In this document: positions 1 to 10,567 of the stretch, one piece after another | How positions within the stretch are numbered: the stretch's first letter is position 1 | How the letters are laid out: every line of letters begins with the position of its first letter | Assembly (NCBI GenBank): GCA_963580285.1 | Contig: OY757017.1 | Span: 19,157,395 to 19,221,394 of the forward strand | Length of the DNA: 64,000 nucleotides | Reading direction: 5' to 3' | Source of the DNA: Lucinisca nassula | Lineage: Eukaryota; Mollusca; Bivalvia; Lucinida; Lucinidae | Position numbers and translations under genes: made by a program | The notes under the pieces: model-generated | Told to the model about the DNA's origin: nothing | Seen by the model: only the letters and a program-made list of their open reading frames with translations | The model's database searches: none

Positions 1-660
1 AATCCTGTTTCTAAGCCTATGCATTTAAAAAAATGAAATTTATATTACCATGTTTTCATAAAAAAAAATAAAAGAAAAGAAAGAAAGAACGAAAACAAGC
101 CTCCTCCGTAACTTGAACTCGGGATCCTCTTGTTCACAGCCCAACACACTATCAACGGTTTCAAAGCGTGTGGATCCAGATCAGACTGCTCCAAACTGTT
201 TGCCTGTATGCAAAAAATACGTTTGAATAGGTTACAAGATGAGACAACAGACGACATTTATTAGATGTAATTTCTCTTAGCACTACAAGAAATGATGGGC
301 ATTCGGGTATCCATATACAACACAGCGCGGATGTGTAGGCTGATCTGAGTCTCCACTGGGGCACATGCTCGAAACCCCATTTCGCTTGGTGCTGCCCGTC
401 ACTTGTGTGAAACTTTCATGCTTCAATTATGCGTATACGTTTTTTTGTTTTTATGCATCATCGAGGTGGTTCTGATGTTTTGCTTTTTATGTCCCCGTCA
501 GCACCATATAGGTAATTTTGCAGACGTTCCTTCCAATTTTTTGGAGTTTTTATCCGACATTCAAAACCTCGTTTTACAATATATTAGATGGTTATTGAAG
601 GATATATTAAATATTTGTTGCACGGGATTCTATACGGAACCCGGAAGGGACATATTTTTT
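1..660. other. Intergenic DNA with MITE and SINE scraps
   Basis: No gene was recognised. Around 166-205 and 340-375 there are stretches with CAGATCAGAC / CTGATCTGAGTC that resemble the arms of the palindromic MITE family seen better at 46.6 kb and 51.0 kb. Around 526-562 a diverged piece of the 3' half of the common SINE (compare 41.0 kb, minus strand) is visible. Short ORFs here show no protein similarity I can name and sit in A/T-rich DNA. The assignment of the scraps is tentative. Confidence 0.35.
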
Positions 661-662
661 TT

Positions 663-1090
663 TTAATATGTTGTGCGAACAAGATATTAAGTTGTGCGAA
701 CAAGATATCATCTTGTGCGCACAAGATAATATGTTGTGCGGACAAGATATTATCTTGTGCGGACAACATAATTTATGTTGTGCGGACAACATATTATCTT
801 GTGCGGACAAGATATTATCCTGATCGCACAACATATCTTGTTTGCACAACATAGAGCATGGAAAGTTGTGCGAACAATATATTATCTTGTTTGCACAACA
901 TATTATCTTGTGCAGACAAGATATTAAGTTGTGCGAACAATATCTTGTGCGGACAAGATAATATCTTGAGCGGACAAGATATTATCTTGTTCGGACAACA
1001 TATTATCTTGTGCGGACAAGATAATATGTTGTCCGAACAAGATTATATCTTGTCCGCTCAAGATATTATCTTGTTCGCACAACATAATAA
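663..1090. repeat. 21-bp palindromic tandem array, copy 1
   Basis: About 20 units with a period near 21 bp. Each unit is close to an inverted repeat: CTTGT and ACAAG flank a GCGG/GCGA/GCGC centre, and units are joined by ATATTA or ATAATAT. The array is therefore a row of small hairpins on either strand. Because 21 is a multiple of three, frames stay open on both strands and give peptides of repeated LSCANKI- or LSAQDNI-like heptads. These ORFs are artefacts of the period, not genes. The part from 896 onward recurs at 2428-2622. Confidence 0.9.
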
Positions 1091-2123
1091 AAATAAAAAA
1101 GCATGTCCTTTCCCGGGTTCCGTAATTTTAACCGTGCTATATAACTATGCGCGGGAGTTGGGAAACTAGCTTTAGACGTCGTCCCCACAGATGCATCCGG
1201 ACGCATTTCCTCCGAGTTTCTGGATTGGACTTTGGACAAAGATGACATTGAAAGGTTATTTTTTCAGGAAATATTGTTAGTCCTGAAAAGGACTGTTATA
1301 CTGCGCCAGTGTAAAAGAGCTATTTAGAACATCGATATACAGGCGCGTGCAATACTGTCTTCAAACTCGTCGTACTTATCTTCTTTTAAATGAATATGGT
1401 CTTCGCTCTTGATGTTTGCTGTCGAGTTTAAGTCGCCGTAGTCCCATATCATACCGTCGCTGAAACACTGCATCAGCATCTTGTTGTGGAGTTTGATCTT
1501 TTTGTTCAGGTTCCTGTTGTGTTGCAGGAAGACTTGACCAAACTTTATGTTTCGGACCCCTTTACCTCGCAGAACGCCGTCAATGGTCTTCATATACGTT
1601 CGCCAATCTCTGTTAGTATTGGAGACGAAATCCACCAAATCGATGAGATGCATGCCACCCTCACCATACGCCTCGCCATGGCAAGGAAGTTGTGGCCGTC
1701 GCTTATTCCTACGCCACCAGACAATAAGTCGACGGATAAAACTGTGTCCTATGACGAAGACCTTCGGACCTGGTCCTTTCCAAATAAACCGTTCTATTTT
1801 CTTATGTTTCGTTGTGGCTTGCATTGTAGTCGGGAGAAAACTATCAGTTGTAGGTACAAGTAATTGATTGATTGATTTCCCGTTTCCACGTGTCGCGGGT
1901 CGTCAGCTGGTGGGGTCCCAGGGAACGAATCCATGCTGGCACTACACCGTAGCCGCTCAGTGGTACCCCCATTCCCCGTTGTCGGTGAATGGGGAGACCA
2001 CCGCTCGGCTCCAGCCCAGTCTGTCCGTGTCTATCGTATGTCCGCCGCAGTCAGTCGATATCGTCATCTGCTTGATGTTATGATTTTTTGCTTGTCAACA
2101 TGCCGTGCCGAGTCAGAGCAGGA
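896..2123. repeat. 1.23-kb segmental duplication, copy 1
   Basis: The segment 896-2123 recurs at 2428-3655 with a constant offset of 1532 bp and few substitutions. It contains part of the 21-bp array, an A-rich link, a 3' tail, the minus-strand SGNH ORF and module M. The left border is in the array and the right border falls inside an AGCAGGA string, so both ends are sharp. The near identity implies a recent tandem event. Copy 1 continues into module X, whereas copy 2 continues into module T. Confidence 0.92.
1324..1824 (-). pseudogene. SGNH-hydrolase-like ORF, copy 1 (block III missing)
   Basis: 166 codons on the minus strand. Residues about 22-29 read VIGHSFIRRL-like, fitting block I of SGNH/GDSL hydrolases with Ser as nucleophile. 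Near the C-terminus DHIHLKEDKYDEF fits block V (Asp-x-x-His). Between them, copy 3 encodes a GEND string (block III, G-x-N-D) that this copy lacks through an apparent 69-bp in-frame deletion just after NRDW. The ORF stays open, but an oxyanion-hole Asn is gone, so catalysis is unlikely. SGNH domains are known passengers of several retroelements (CR1 ORF1 esterase, Ngaro/DIRS hydrolase). Here the ORF starts about 40 bp after module M, which also precedes the gag-like ORF of LINE A. A host gene is unlikely given the repeat context. Confidence 0.7.
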
Positions 2124-2426
2124 GAGGGTCCTGTAGGTGGAGTTTGTCGCCTCACTTCCCAGGTGTATTCGGGACAACGGATATCCCCTTGCCTTGTAGC
2201 TATTCGCCGCGCTCAGTCCTGAGATGTGTGTGCAACGGTGCCGTGACCTTTTCAGGTCTCGGATGGGCTTATAGTTTGTCTTCCCATTCGCTACAGGGGT
2301 GCATGTGTCCTGTCGCTTATGGGCATCTTTAATTGCTGGAGTGTTTGGGCCGTGCGTTCATTTTCAAATGCGACATGTGGGTTTGTTGCACAGTTCCAAT
2401 GTGAGCCTCTGTTTTTGTGCAACGTA
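1866..2426 (-). repeat. Modules M (1866-2123) and X (2124-2426), copy 1
   Basis: M is a ~260-bp non-coding block found four times (1866, 3398, 5360 and 16,506), each time directly upstream, in minus-strand sense, of an ORF: SGNH in three cases and gag-like ORF1 in the fourth. It is preceded on the plus strand by the string AGGTACAAGTAA in all copies. X follows M on the plus strand here and at 5618-5920, but not at 3655. M therefore behaves as a 5' UTR or promoter region of one retrotransposon group and X as a further upstream part. The role is inferred only from position. Confidence 0.65.
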
Positions 2427-2427
2427 T

Positions 2428-3655
2428 CAACATATTATCTTGTGCAGACAAGATATTAAGTTGTGCGAACAATATCTTGTGCGGACAAGATAATATCTTG
2501 AGCGGACAAGATATTATCTTGTTCGGACAACATATTATCTTGTGCGGACAAGATAATATGTTGTCCGAACAAGATAATATCTTGTCCGCTCAAGATATTA
2601 TCTTGTTCGCACAACATAATAAAAATAAAAAAGCATGTCCTTTCCCGGGTTCCGTAATTTTAACCGTGCTATATAACTATGCGCGGGAGTTGGGAAACTA
2701 GCTTTAGACGTCGTCCCCACAGATGCATCCGGACGCATTTCCTCCGAGTTTCTGGATTGGACTTTGGACAAAGATGACATTGAAAGGTTATTTTTTCAGG
2801 AAATATTGTTAGTCCTGAAAAGGACTGTTATACTGCGCCAGTGGAAAAGAGCTATTTAGAACATCAATATACAGGCGCGTGCAATACTGCCTTCAAACTC
2901 GTCGTACTTATCTTCTTTTAAATGAATATGGTCTTCGCTCTTGATGTTTGCTGTCGAGTTTAAGTCGCCGTAGTCCCATATCATACCGTCGCTGAAACAC
3001 TGCATCAGCATCTTGTTGTGGAGTTTGATCTTTTTGTTCAGGTTCCTGTTGTGTTGCAGGAAGACTTGACCAAACTTTATGTTTCGGACCCCTTTACCTC
3101 GCAGAATGTCGTCAATGGTCTTCATATGCGTTCGCCAATCTCTGTTAGTATTGGAGACGAAATCCACCAAATCGATGAGATGCATGCCACCCTCACCATA
3201 CGCCTCGCCATGGCAAGGAAGTTGTGGCCGTCGCTTATTCCTACGCCACCAGACAATAAGTCGACGGATAAAACTGTGTCCTATGGCGAAGACCTTCGGA
3301 CCTGGTCCTTTCCAAATAAACCGTTCTATTTTCTTATGTTTCGTTGTGGCTTGCATTGTAGTCGGGAGAAAACTATCAGTTGTAGGTACAAGTAATTGAT
3401 TGATTGATTTCCCGTTTCCACGTGTCGCGGGTCGTCAGCTGGTGGGGTCCCAGGGAACGAATCCATGCTGGCACTACACCGTAGCCGCTCAGTGGTACCC
3501 CCATTCCCCGTTGTCGGTGAATGGGGAGACCACCGCTCGGCTCCAGCCCAGTCTGTCCGTGTCTATCATATGTCCGCCGCAGTCAGTCGATATCGTCATC
3601 TGCTTGATGTTATGATTTTTTGCTTGTCAACATGCCGTGCCGAGTCAGAGCAGGA
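2428..3655. repeat. 1.23-kb segmental duplication, copy 2 (array 2428-2622)
   Basis: Second copy of 896-2123, offset by 1532 bp. It starts inside a 21-bp palindromic array whose retained part is 2428-2622, and ends where module M abuts module T at 3655/3656. The array here has the same unit order as copy 1, so the duplication copied an existing array rather than creating a new one. Confidence 0.92.
2856..3356 (-). pseudogene. SGNH-hydrolase-like ORF, copy 2 (block III missing)
   Basis: 166 codons, nearly identical to copy 1, with a handful of replacements such as V-to-A in the strand before GHSF and T-Y to T-H after NRDW. Block I (GHSF) and block V (DHIH) are present. The same 69-bp stretch encoding block III is absent, so the deletion predates the 1.5-kb duplication. 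It is preceded (minus sense) by module M at 3398-3655 and followed by the 3' tail and 21-bp array. Annotated as a defective cargo ORF of a non-autonomous element; activity is not expected. Confidence 0.7.
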
Positions 3656-4976
3656 TCGTTCAACGGTTATTTTGATTTTAAGTTTCATTGCAATTTGGAA
3701 GACGTGTCTAAAGATTGCTGTACACGTTCAATGTTACGTGTTATGCGCCTTATACCCAATCTGGGGATTCGAGACGAAAAGTTTTTAGCCATTTTTTTTG
3801 TGGTTAGTTTTTCTTCTGTTGTTTTATTGTTGTGCTGCTAAGTGGTTGCGGGTGGTTTGTATTGCACGCCGCTGGCCGCTCGCTTAGCACTTTTGTTGTG
3901 CGGGAGGTCGGGTTGTTAAGTGCATTTTGGGGGTTCATTTTGGGGGTTCATACATACGCTTTCATTCCATGCATCTAGCCATTTTTTTGTGGTTAGTTTT
4001 TCTTCTGTTGTTTTATTGTTGTGCTGCTAAGTGGTTGCGGGTGGTTTGTATTGCACGCCGCTGGCCGCTCGCTTAGCACTTTTGTTGTGCGGGAGGTCGG
4101 GTTGTTAAGTGCATTTTGGGGGTTCATACATACGCTTTCATTCCATGCATCTACCTGTCATACGTGCTCTTTCATCTAGGCATCCGATCTCGTGCAAACA
4201 TACGATTAGTGGTGAATGTGTGCACACGCATGCATGCATATTTGCATGCATGCATGTGGACACACTGCTCTTACATACACATGCATTAGGGTTGCAGTGC
4301 GTGGGGGTTGAGTGAGAAGGGGAGTGCGGTGAGGGGGGGGGAGTGGAGTGGAGTAAAAACATAAATAATAATAATAAATGAAAATGATTTTGGGGGTGCA
4401 GGGGGAGGGGTGGAGTGCTGAGGTGATTGGGGGTTGTGAGGTGATTTTTCCCCCGCAGGCATACATTTGCTAGGGCAGCGCCAGATCACTACCGGGGCAG
4501 CGCTTCAGCGCTGGACCGGCGTCAATTTGGCGCTGCATCAGACATTCCGGTGTCGTACCGTCGTCGATATAACGTCATTTTCTTGTCGTGTGCCTGTCGG
4601 GCTAGGGAGGAGAGAGAGAGAGAGAGAAAAAAAAGAATGTTTTTTTTTGTAGAGTCTATCCCTTTCTTTCTTCTTTCTTCTAGCTTGTAGCTGCTGTGTC
4701 ATCTGATCAGCCGCATCTACACCGTCACGCCGGTCGTCTGCCTATGGATGTCGTCTACGCTTTTTGTAACAATTTTGATATTGGTATTTTTGTTTTGTTA
4801 TTTTTTAAGGTACAAGTATGGAATGAAATGGAAGTAGTTTGTAAGGTAACCGGGCGCTAAAAGCACATAGGGGCTACCCCCCAGTTCGCCGACTGGGTTT
4901 AGTTTACTGGTACTGCTCCTATCCCCAGGCTGCCAATGTGCCGACTCCTGCCAATTCGACAGTTATCGGCTAGCCT
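3656..4976 (-). repeat. Modules T (3656-4838) and V start (4839-4976), copy a
   Basis: T recurs at 6088-7088 with high identity and lacks coding potential. It holds a purine run with GAGTGG near 4320-4360, ATAATAATAA, an AGAGAGAGAG tract near 4611-4630 and a CATGCATGCATG-rich stretch. About 150 bp (3787-3950) is locally repeated at 3975-4130 in this copy only. At 4839 the sequence enters the start of module V (compare 7089 and 20,408) but only 138 bp remain before a junction with a truncated SGNH ORF at 4976/4977. In minus sense this gives M, SGNH, V, T, the order expected for an internally deleted LINE A relative. Confidence 0.75.
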
Positions 4977-5318
4977 TTCGGACCCCTTTACCTCGCAGAA
5001 TGTCGTCAATGGTCTTCATATACGTTCTCATAGCCTTTATCGACATATTTTTATGTCGTTTTCACCGATCTGAATGAACACGGAGTCGAAGGATCGCCAA
5101 TCTCTGTTAGTATTGGAGACGAAATCCACCAAATCGATGAGATGCATGCCACCCTCACCATACGCGTCGCCATGGCAAGGAAGTTGTGGCCGTCGCTTAT
5201 TCCTATGCCACCAGACAATAAGTCGACGGATAAAACTGTGTCCTATGACGAAGACCTTCGGACCTGGTCCTTTCCAAATAAACCGTTCTATTTTCTTATG
5301 TTTCGTTGTGGCTTGCAT
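4977..5318 (-). pseudogene. SGNH-hydrolase-like ORF, copy 3 (block III kept, frameshifted, C-terminus lost)
   Basis: The ORF starts like copies 1 and 2 and keeps block I (GHSF). It uniquely retains the string SVFIQIGENDIK, containing the block III motif GEND. Directly after it the frame runs into a stop because of an apparent 1-bp loss in an A-run; the other frame then continues into the residues shared with copies 1 and 2. The C-terminal part with block V is deleted at 4977, where the sequence switches to module V. This copy shows the ancestral domain was a complete SGNH fold and that copies 1 and 2 carry the deletion. The protein is not functional as it stands. Confidence 0.72.
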
Positions 5319-5359
5319 TGTAGTCGGGAGAAAACTATCAGTTGTAGGTACAAGTAATT

Positions 5360-5920
5360 GATTGATTGATTTCCCGTTTCCACGTGTCGCGGGTCGTCAG
5401 CTGGTGGGGTCCCAGGGAACGAATCCATGCTGGCACTACACCGTAGCCGCTCAGTGGTACCCCCATTCCCCGTTGTCGGTGAATGGGGAGACCACCGCTC
5501 GGCTCCAGCCCAGTCTGTCCGTGTCTATCGTATGTCCGCCGCAGTCAGTCGATATCGTCATCTGCTTGATGTTATGATTTTTTGCTTGTCAACATGCCGT
5601 GCCGAGTCAGAGCAGGAGAGGGTCCTGTAGGTGGAGTTTGTCGCCTCACTTCCCAGGTGTATTCGGGACAACGGATATCCCCTTGCCTTGTAGCTATTCG
5701 CCGCGCTCCGTCCTGAGATGTGTGTGCAACGGTGCCGTGACCTTTTCAGGTCTCGGATGGGCTTATAGTTTGTCTTCCCATTCGCTAGAGGGGTGCATGT
5801 GTCCTGTCGCTTGTGGGCATCTTTAATTGCTGGAGTGTTTGGGCCGTGCGTTAATTTTCAAATGCGACATGTGGGTTTGTTGCACAGTTCCAATGTGAGC
5901 CTCTGTTTTTGTGCAGCGTA
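5360..5920 (-). repeat. Modules M (5360-5617) and X (5618-5920), copy 3
   Basis: Near-identical to 1866-2426, at an offset of 3494 bp. M lies directly upstream (minus sense) of SGNH copy 3. Identity with copy 1 ends at about 5920, where copy 1 instead enters its 21-bp array. The following 5921-6087 is a ~167-bp stretch with no counterpart that I found and no gene. Confidence 0.75.
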
Positions 5921-6087
5921 AATTAATTGTAGTAATTTAGAACTCCATTCTAAAGATTTTGGCTCCGTGATTGCACTGCATTTAAGTTTTAGCGGTGCTG
6001 TGCCTTGGCTTGTTCGGTTTTCCGAAAGGGGTGTGGGATGTTTTTATGTAACGGGATGGGCTCCAAGTTTGTACTTATCATTAAGGG

Positions 6088-7088
6088 GATCGTTCAACAG
6101 TTATTTTGATTTTAAGTTTCATTGCAATTTGGAAGACGTGTCTAAAGATTGCTGTACACGTTCAATGTTACGTGTTATGCGCCTTATACCCAATCTGGGG
6201 ATTCGAGACGAAAAGTTTTTAGCCATTTTTTTGTGGTTAGTTTTTCTTCTGTTGTTTTATTGTTGTGCTGCTAAGTGGTTGCGGGTGGTTTGTATTGCAC
6301 GCCGCTGGCCGCTCGCTTAGCACTTTTGTTGTGCGGGAGGTCGGGTTGTTAAGTGCATTTTGGGGGTTCATACATACGCTTTCATTCCATGCATCTACCT
6401 GTCATACGTGCTCGTTCATCTAGGCATCCGATCTCGTGCAAACATACGATTAGTGGTGAATGTGTGCACACGCATGCATGCATATTTGCGTGCATGCATG
6501 TGGACACACTGCTCTTACATACACATGCATTAGGGGTGCAGTGCGTGGGGGTTGAGTGAGAAGGGGAGTGCGGTGAGGGGGGGGGGAGTGGAGTGGAGTA
6601 AAAAAATAAATAATAATAATAAATGAAAATGATTTTGGGGGTGCAGGGGGAGGGGTGGAGTGCTGAGGTGATTGGGGGTTGTGAGGTGATTTTTCCCCCG
6701 CAGGCATACATTTGCTAGGGCAGCGCCAGATCACTACCGGGGCAGCGCTTCAGCGCTGGACCGGCGTCAATTTGGCGCTGCATCAGACATTCCGGTGTCG
6801 TACCGTCGTCGATATAACGTCATTTTCTTGTCGTGTGCCTGTCGGGCTAGGGAGGAGAGAGAGAGAGAGAAAAAAAAGAATGGGTTTGGGTTTGTAGAGT
6901 CTATCCCTTTCTTTCTTCTTTCTTCTAGCTTGTAGCTGCTGTGTCATCTGATCAGCCGCATCTACACCGTCACGCCAGTCGTCTGCCTATGGATGTCGTC
7001 TACGCTTTTTGTAACAATTTTGATATTGGTATTTTTGTTTTGTTATTTTTTAAGGTACAAGTATGGAATGGAATGGAATGGAAGTAGT
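6088..7088 (-). repeat. Module T, copy b
   Basis: Matches 3656-4838 closely but lacks the local ~190-bp repeat present there. It has the same AGAGAGAG tract (near 6855-6868), CATGCATG stretch and purine run. It passes without a break into module V at 7089, which continues for ~920 bp here. In minus-strand sense T is therefore downstream of V and may be the far 3' end of LINE A. No coding sequence was recognised. Confidence 0.75.
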
Positions 7089-8010
7089 TTGTAAGGTAAC
7101 CGGGCGCTAAAAGCACATAGGGGCTACCCCCAGTTCGCCGACTGGGTTTAGTTTACTGGTTCTGCTCCTATCCCCAGGCTGCCAATGTGCCGACTCCTGC
7201 CAATTCGACAGTTATCGGCTAGCCTTTTGGGAGTGAAATGACTTCTTTCGCGGAGGGTGTGGGAAGCAGGTCAGTCCCGCTTTCCAATCCCCCCGCTCGG
7301 GATATCTTGGAGGCACAAACGCACCCAATATGAAGCGTTTGTCCTGTAAATTGAGCAGTCCTCTGGCGATTTTTGAATTTTGAGTGCAGATACGGTCCAA
7401 AAGTCGGGCTCTAGAATGTGATGACTTTTTGCCAATTCCGGCTGTAAAATGTGTCAGTGCACAGCCCTTTGTCTGGCCGAAGAAAAAAGCTTCGCATGCA
7501 TTATCGGGTCTTCGGCTTCAATTATTCTCTACCCCCACCCCTAACATGGTAGAGAAAACGCCTATGGGCACGGTGCTTGTTAAAGGGTGATAATGCATGA
7601 AATTTTGAATTTAGAACGGCAATCCAAAGTGAGCCAGGAAGGGTTACTATTAGACCAGCCAATTCCGGCTATTGCAAAATGTCCTAGTACCCGTGCTCTG
7701 TGAAGAGTTGTGTGCTGTGGGAAAGGCGGTGTTGAGGCTAATCAGCCATTATGCAATTCCGCTATTGATTAATTTTGACAGGTCATTGTAGATGGCTTTT
7801 TTAAGGGTCTTTCTATTCCAAATCCCTAGCAAAGGTTGGTTATTACCGTTGCCCCGCCTTATAAATTATTATGCGCGTGACCTTATCTGGGTGAGTGTGC
7901 TCCGTTCCGGCAAGCTGCTGTGCCTTCGCTTTGCACACATCCAGATATTCATCCGATGGGTGCCCATGCGGGGAGGGGGGGGGGCCGGTGTGGCCCCTCG
8001 CTTGGGTTCC
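7089..8010 (-). repeat. Module V, copy 1 (empty-site paralogue)
   Basis: About 920 bp that aligns with 20,408-21,580 once a 302-bp SINE is removed from the latter. Landmarks are GGTAACCGGGCGCTAAAAG at the left end, a GAAAAC-CCTATGG-CACGG-TGCTTG stretch near 7556-7581, and CCTTCGCTTTGCA at the right end. V precedes (on plus) the 3' ends of both LINE A and LINE B, so it is probably part of their 3' untranslated region. The unfilled site at 7568-7582 corresponds to the SINE target at 20,834. Short ORFs here are not conserved between the copies. Confidence 0.7.
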
Positions 8011-9051
8011 CATGTGATGTCATCTCTGTAGCTGTTCTACATGAGATGAGTACCTGGAAAGGAAATTGTGGTTAGTTATTTGGGGCCCCAAGGGAAAGTT
8101 CTGGTCATCACTTTTCAGTTGGGTTGGCTCTGGTACTTATCCAAATCCCGATCGGACAGCGCCGTTGGCGCTATTCGTCGTGATCCGGATTCGTACCGTG
8201 TGTCCACCTCCCGTTTGGGCTCCCATCTGTACCTGTTGAAGAAAAAGCAAGGTTATTAATCCGTGGCCAGTTATTCCTGGAAGGGAAGCGCCACCTGTCC
8301 TACCATTGTGGCTTCTGTAGTGCCACGTCTTTTTGAGCATGGTAAGCACGAGGTCGGGTCGCGTTCAAAAGGGTAAAACTTGTACCTTTTGACCGCGGAC
8401 CGACCCCTTTCCGGAGTCTTCTTTCGCGGAGGATGTGGGAAGCAGGTCAATCCTGTCTCCAATGCCCCCGCTCAAGATGCCTTGGAAAAGTGGTCAGGTG
8501 GCTTTATTAATACAATATTCAGGGCTACGGGGGCGACAAGTCTTCGAAGTGGGGGTGGCTCCCTCCCATGTACCCGAGGACACCGGGTCACTTTCCCAAT
8601 AACGGCCAGTCCGCCCAAGATGGGGGAATCATGTCACCAGGTACGCTGCTCCAGGTGTACTCAGGGACATGGGTGCAGGGTCCCGTGATTGGTTCAAATA
8701 TCCGCAGTGGTTTCCTTTTGCCGCCCCCATGCCCTAGTGACATCAATATGTTTAATACATTTAACAAGGTATCTCCCCTGGGACTGCTTTCCATGTGTCG
8801 GCACGGGGTCCATGCGGAACGCTCCTAAGTGCAAAGCTCATGTGCCGCAACCACAGCGCTCCGCCCTGGTCCGTCCGCCACGGGTTCAAGCAAGTCCAGA
8901 GGGGATAATTTGGGCTCCGGGGTTTCCTTTTGGTGTGCCCGTGCCCATGTAGTACTGTATGGAGGGTCGTATGGGATATTCTGGTATGGGTGGGGATATG
9001 GCAATGGGTGGAATGGGTAACTGCCTAAGCGCGGTGTGGTGATATTGAGTT
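8011..9051 (-). other. LINE A 3' region with conserved hairpin (8820-8858)
   Basis: Non-coding DNA between module V and the end of LINE A ORF2. Around 8416-8470 it has the string TTTCGCGGAGGATGTGGGA, shared with 7239, 17,175 and 17,620. At 8820-8858 it carries a hairpin element: CGCT pairs with AGCG around a conserved interior with TAAGTGCAAAG and GCCGCAACCACA. The motif CTAAGCGCGGTGTG near 9024 also precedes the LINE B terminus at 22,341. Position and recurrence suggest 3' UTR sequence; the role is unknown. Confidence 0.55.
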
Positions 9052-10505
9052 TTAGATTATATCCAAATATTCAGTGGCCTTAAGAAATTTTCTGATCGCC
9101 TCGGCTATGACCGGGGAGTCTTTTGGTGAAAGTGTGAGTAGATCTTGGAGGTGTACCGATTTGTAACCGAGTTTTAACATGGTAGCCTTTAGTTCTTCGC
9201 GGGCTTTGGCGTTTTCATCGCATTCAAAGAAAACTGTTTCAAGTTCAAAGTTATCACATTTAGGCATATTCCCGTTGTTCTTCCTAGTTGAGTGGGGTTT
9301 GCATTTAAGCCGGTATGATTGAATCTAAGGCGGGAGAGCACTACGTCTAGTTTTCGGTTATTCCTATGCTGGTGGGCACTTGTCCCTATTGTTGGCTGGA
9401 GGAGTTTGTAGTGCTTACCAGTTTTAGATGGGTTTCTATCCCATTGTTTCTGCCATTTTTTATTTATGGCTGTGCTTATGATAGAGTATATTTCCCGTTT
9501 TGCTGGGAGAGTTTTGTCTTTAAAACCTATAGATAGTGCTATTTTAGCTGTTTCGTCGGCCGCCTCATTACCGGGGATGCCGACATGGGAGGGGATCCAG
9601 TCAATTTCAATGCTTTGACCTTCTGAATTTATTTTGTCAAGTTTGGTCAGTATTTGATCGACTTTGTCAGGACGGGTTTTTGATTTGCCTGACTGGAGGG
9701 CTTGAATAGAACTAAGGCTGTCTGTGAGGATAACTGCTTTGGGAATTTCAGCGGTTATGGCCCATTCGATGGCCCATTGGATGGCTATCAGCTCAGTTGT
9801 GAATACTGAGAGGCTGGGGTTTGTTCTGAATGGTACATGTAGATCTCTCTCAGGGACCACGTATGCGGCACCGGTTTTTCCTATTGAGGGGTCCTTACTA
9901 CCGTCTGTGTAAATATGGGTTTTACCGGCATGTTTAGGGTTTATATGATTGATGCTGATTCTTTTCATATGTTCGGGAGTATTTTCATTTTTCTTCCTTA
10001 GGGTATGTTTGAGGGCACATGTATGTCTGAGTATGACTGAGATCCCATTTGGATCTATACCGGGGGGGGAGGGGGTTGTATTTCCCTGGGTATGTTGTGT
10101 TCTATTATGAGTTCACGAACTTTTTCACAGTAAGGATTATAGTTTTTGGCTCTTCGGCATGTAAAAGTTCCGTGATCTGTTAACAGATCATTTATCGGTA
10201 GAGATTCGCCTGGGGGGGGGGACGATCTAGCCCAGTATTTAAGTATTAGTTCTTCCCTGCGCAGGTGCAACGGTTTGATTCCACATTCGACCTCAAGAGC
10301 ATTGATCGGTGTTGAGCGGGGGGCCCTGGTAGCGATTCTGAGGGCGTGGTTTTGGATCGTACTTAAGGGCTTGAGGGTGTTATCTGTTGCGGAGTTGTAA
10401 GCTTGGGCTCCGTAGTCAATCTTGCTTAGGATTAGAGCTTTATATATAGTTAGTAGTGTCTTTTTGTCGGCCCCGTATGTGGTTCCAGACACAGTTCTCA
10501 GTAGG
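9052..10505 (-). pseudogene. LINE A ORF2, 3' part: RT thumb region and RNase H
   Basis: Minus-strand continuation of the ORF2 broken by the retrozyme array. First comes the post-RT region (VSGTTYGADKKTLL to HNIPREIQ, 10,500-10,060). A frameshift in a G-run near 10,065 follows. Then comes RNase H with all acidic residues visible: YTDGSKD, TTELIA, LTDSLSS and the SHVG-NEAAD box (about 9968-9560). A second frameshift near 9270 moves the last ~70 residues, including a CDNFELE cysteine-type tail, into another frame ending at 9052. The layout fits I/Nimb-like jockey-superfamily LINEs. LINE B at 22.4 kb is a close relative and shows the undisturbed reading. Confidence 0.88.
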
Positions 10506-10567
10506 TTTAATAAAAAACTAAAATGAGTTCCTTTAAGAGCAATGAAAACATTCATAAGAAAGAAGAT

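Noticed and set aside
588..1169. ORFs of 81-103 codons on both strands with repeated LSCANKI / LSAQDNI heptads
   Set aside because: They follow the 21-bp period of a palindromic array; any frame without a stop in one unit stays open. No start context, domain or conservation independent of the DNA repeat.
1486..1867. Plus-strand ORFs of 125 and 106 codons opposite the SGNH ORF
   Set aside because: Shadow frames; recognisable SGNH blocks are on the minus strand, and the plus frames show no domain.
8816..8863. Conserved 3'-region hairpin as a known self-cleaving ribozyme (hammerhead, twister, HDV-like)
   Set aside because: Interior lacks the hammerhead core, and I could not fit the conserved strings of twister or HDV-like ribozymes. 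Kept only as an unknown structured element.
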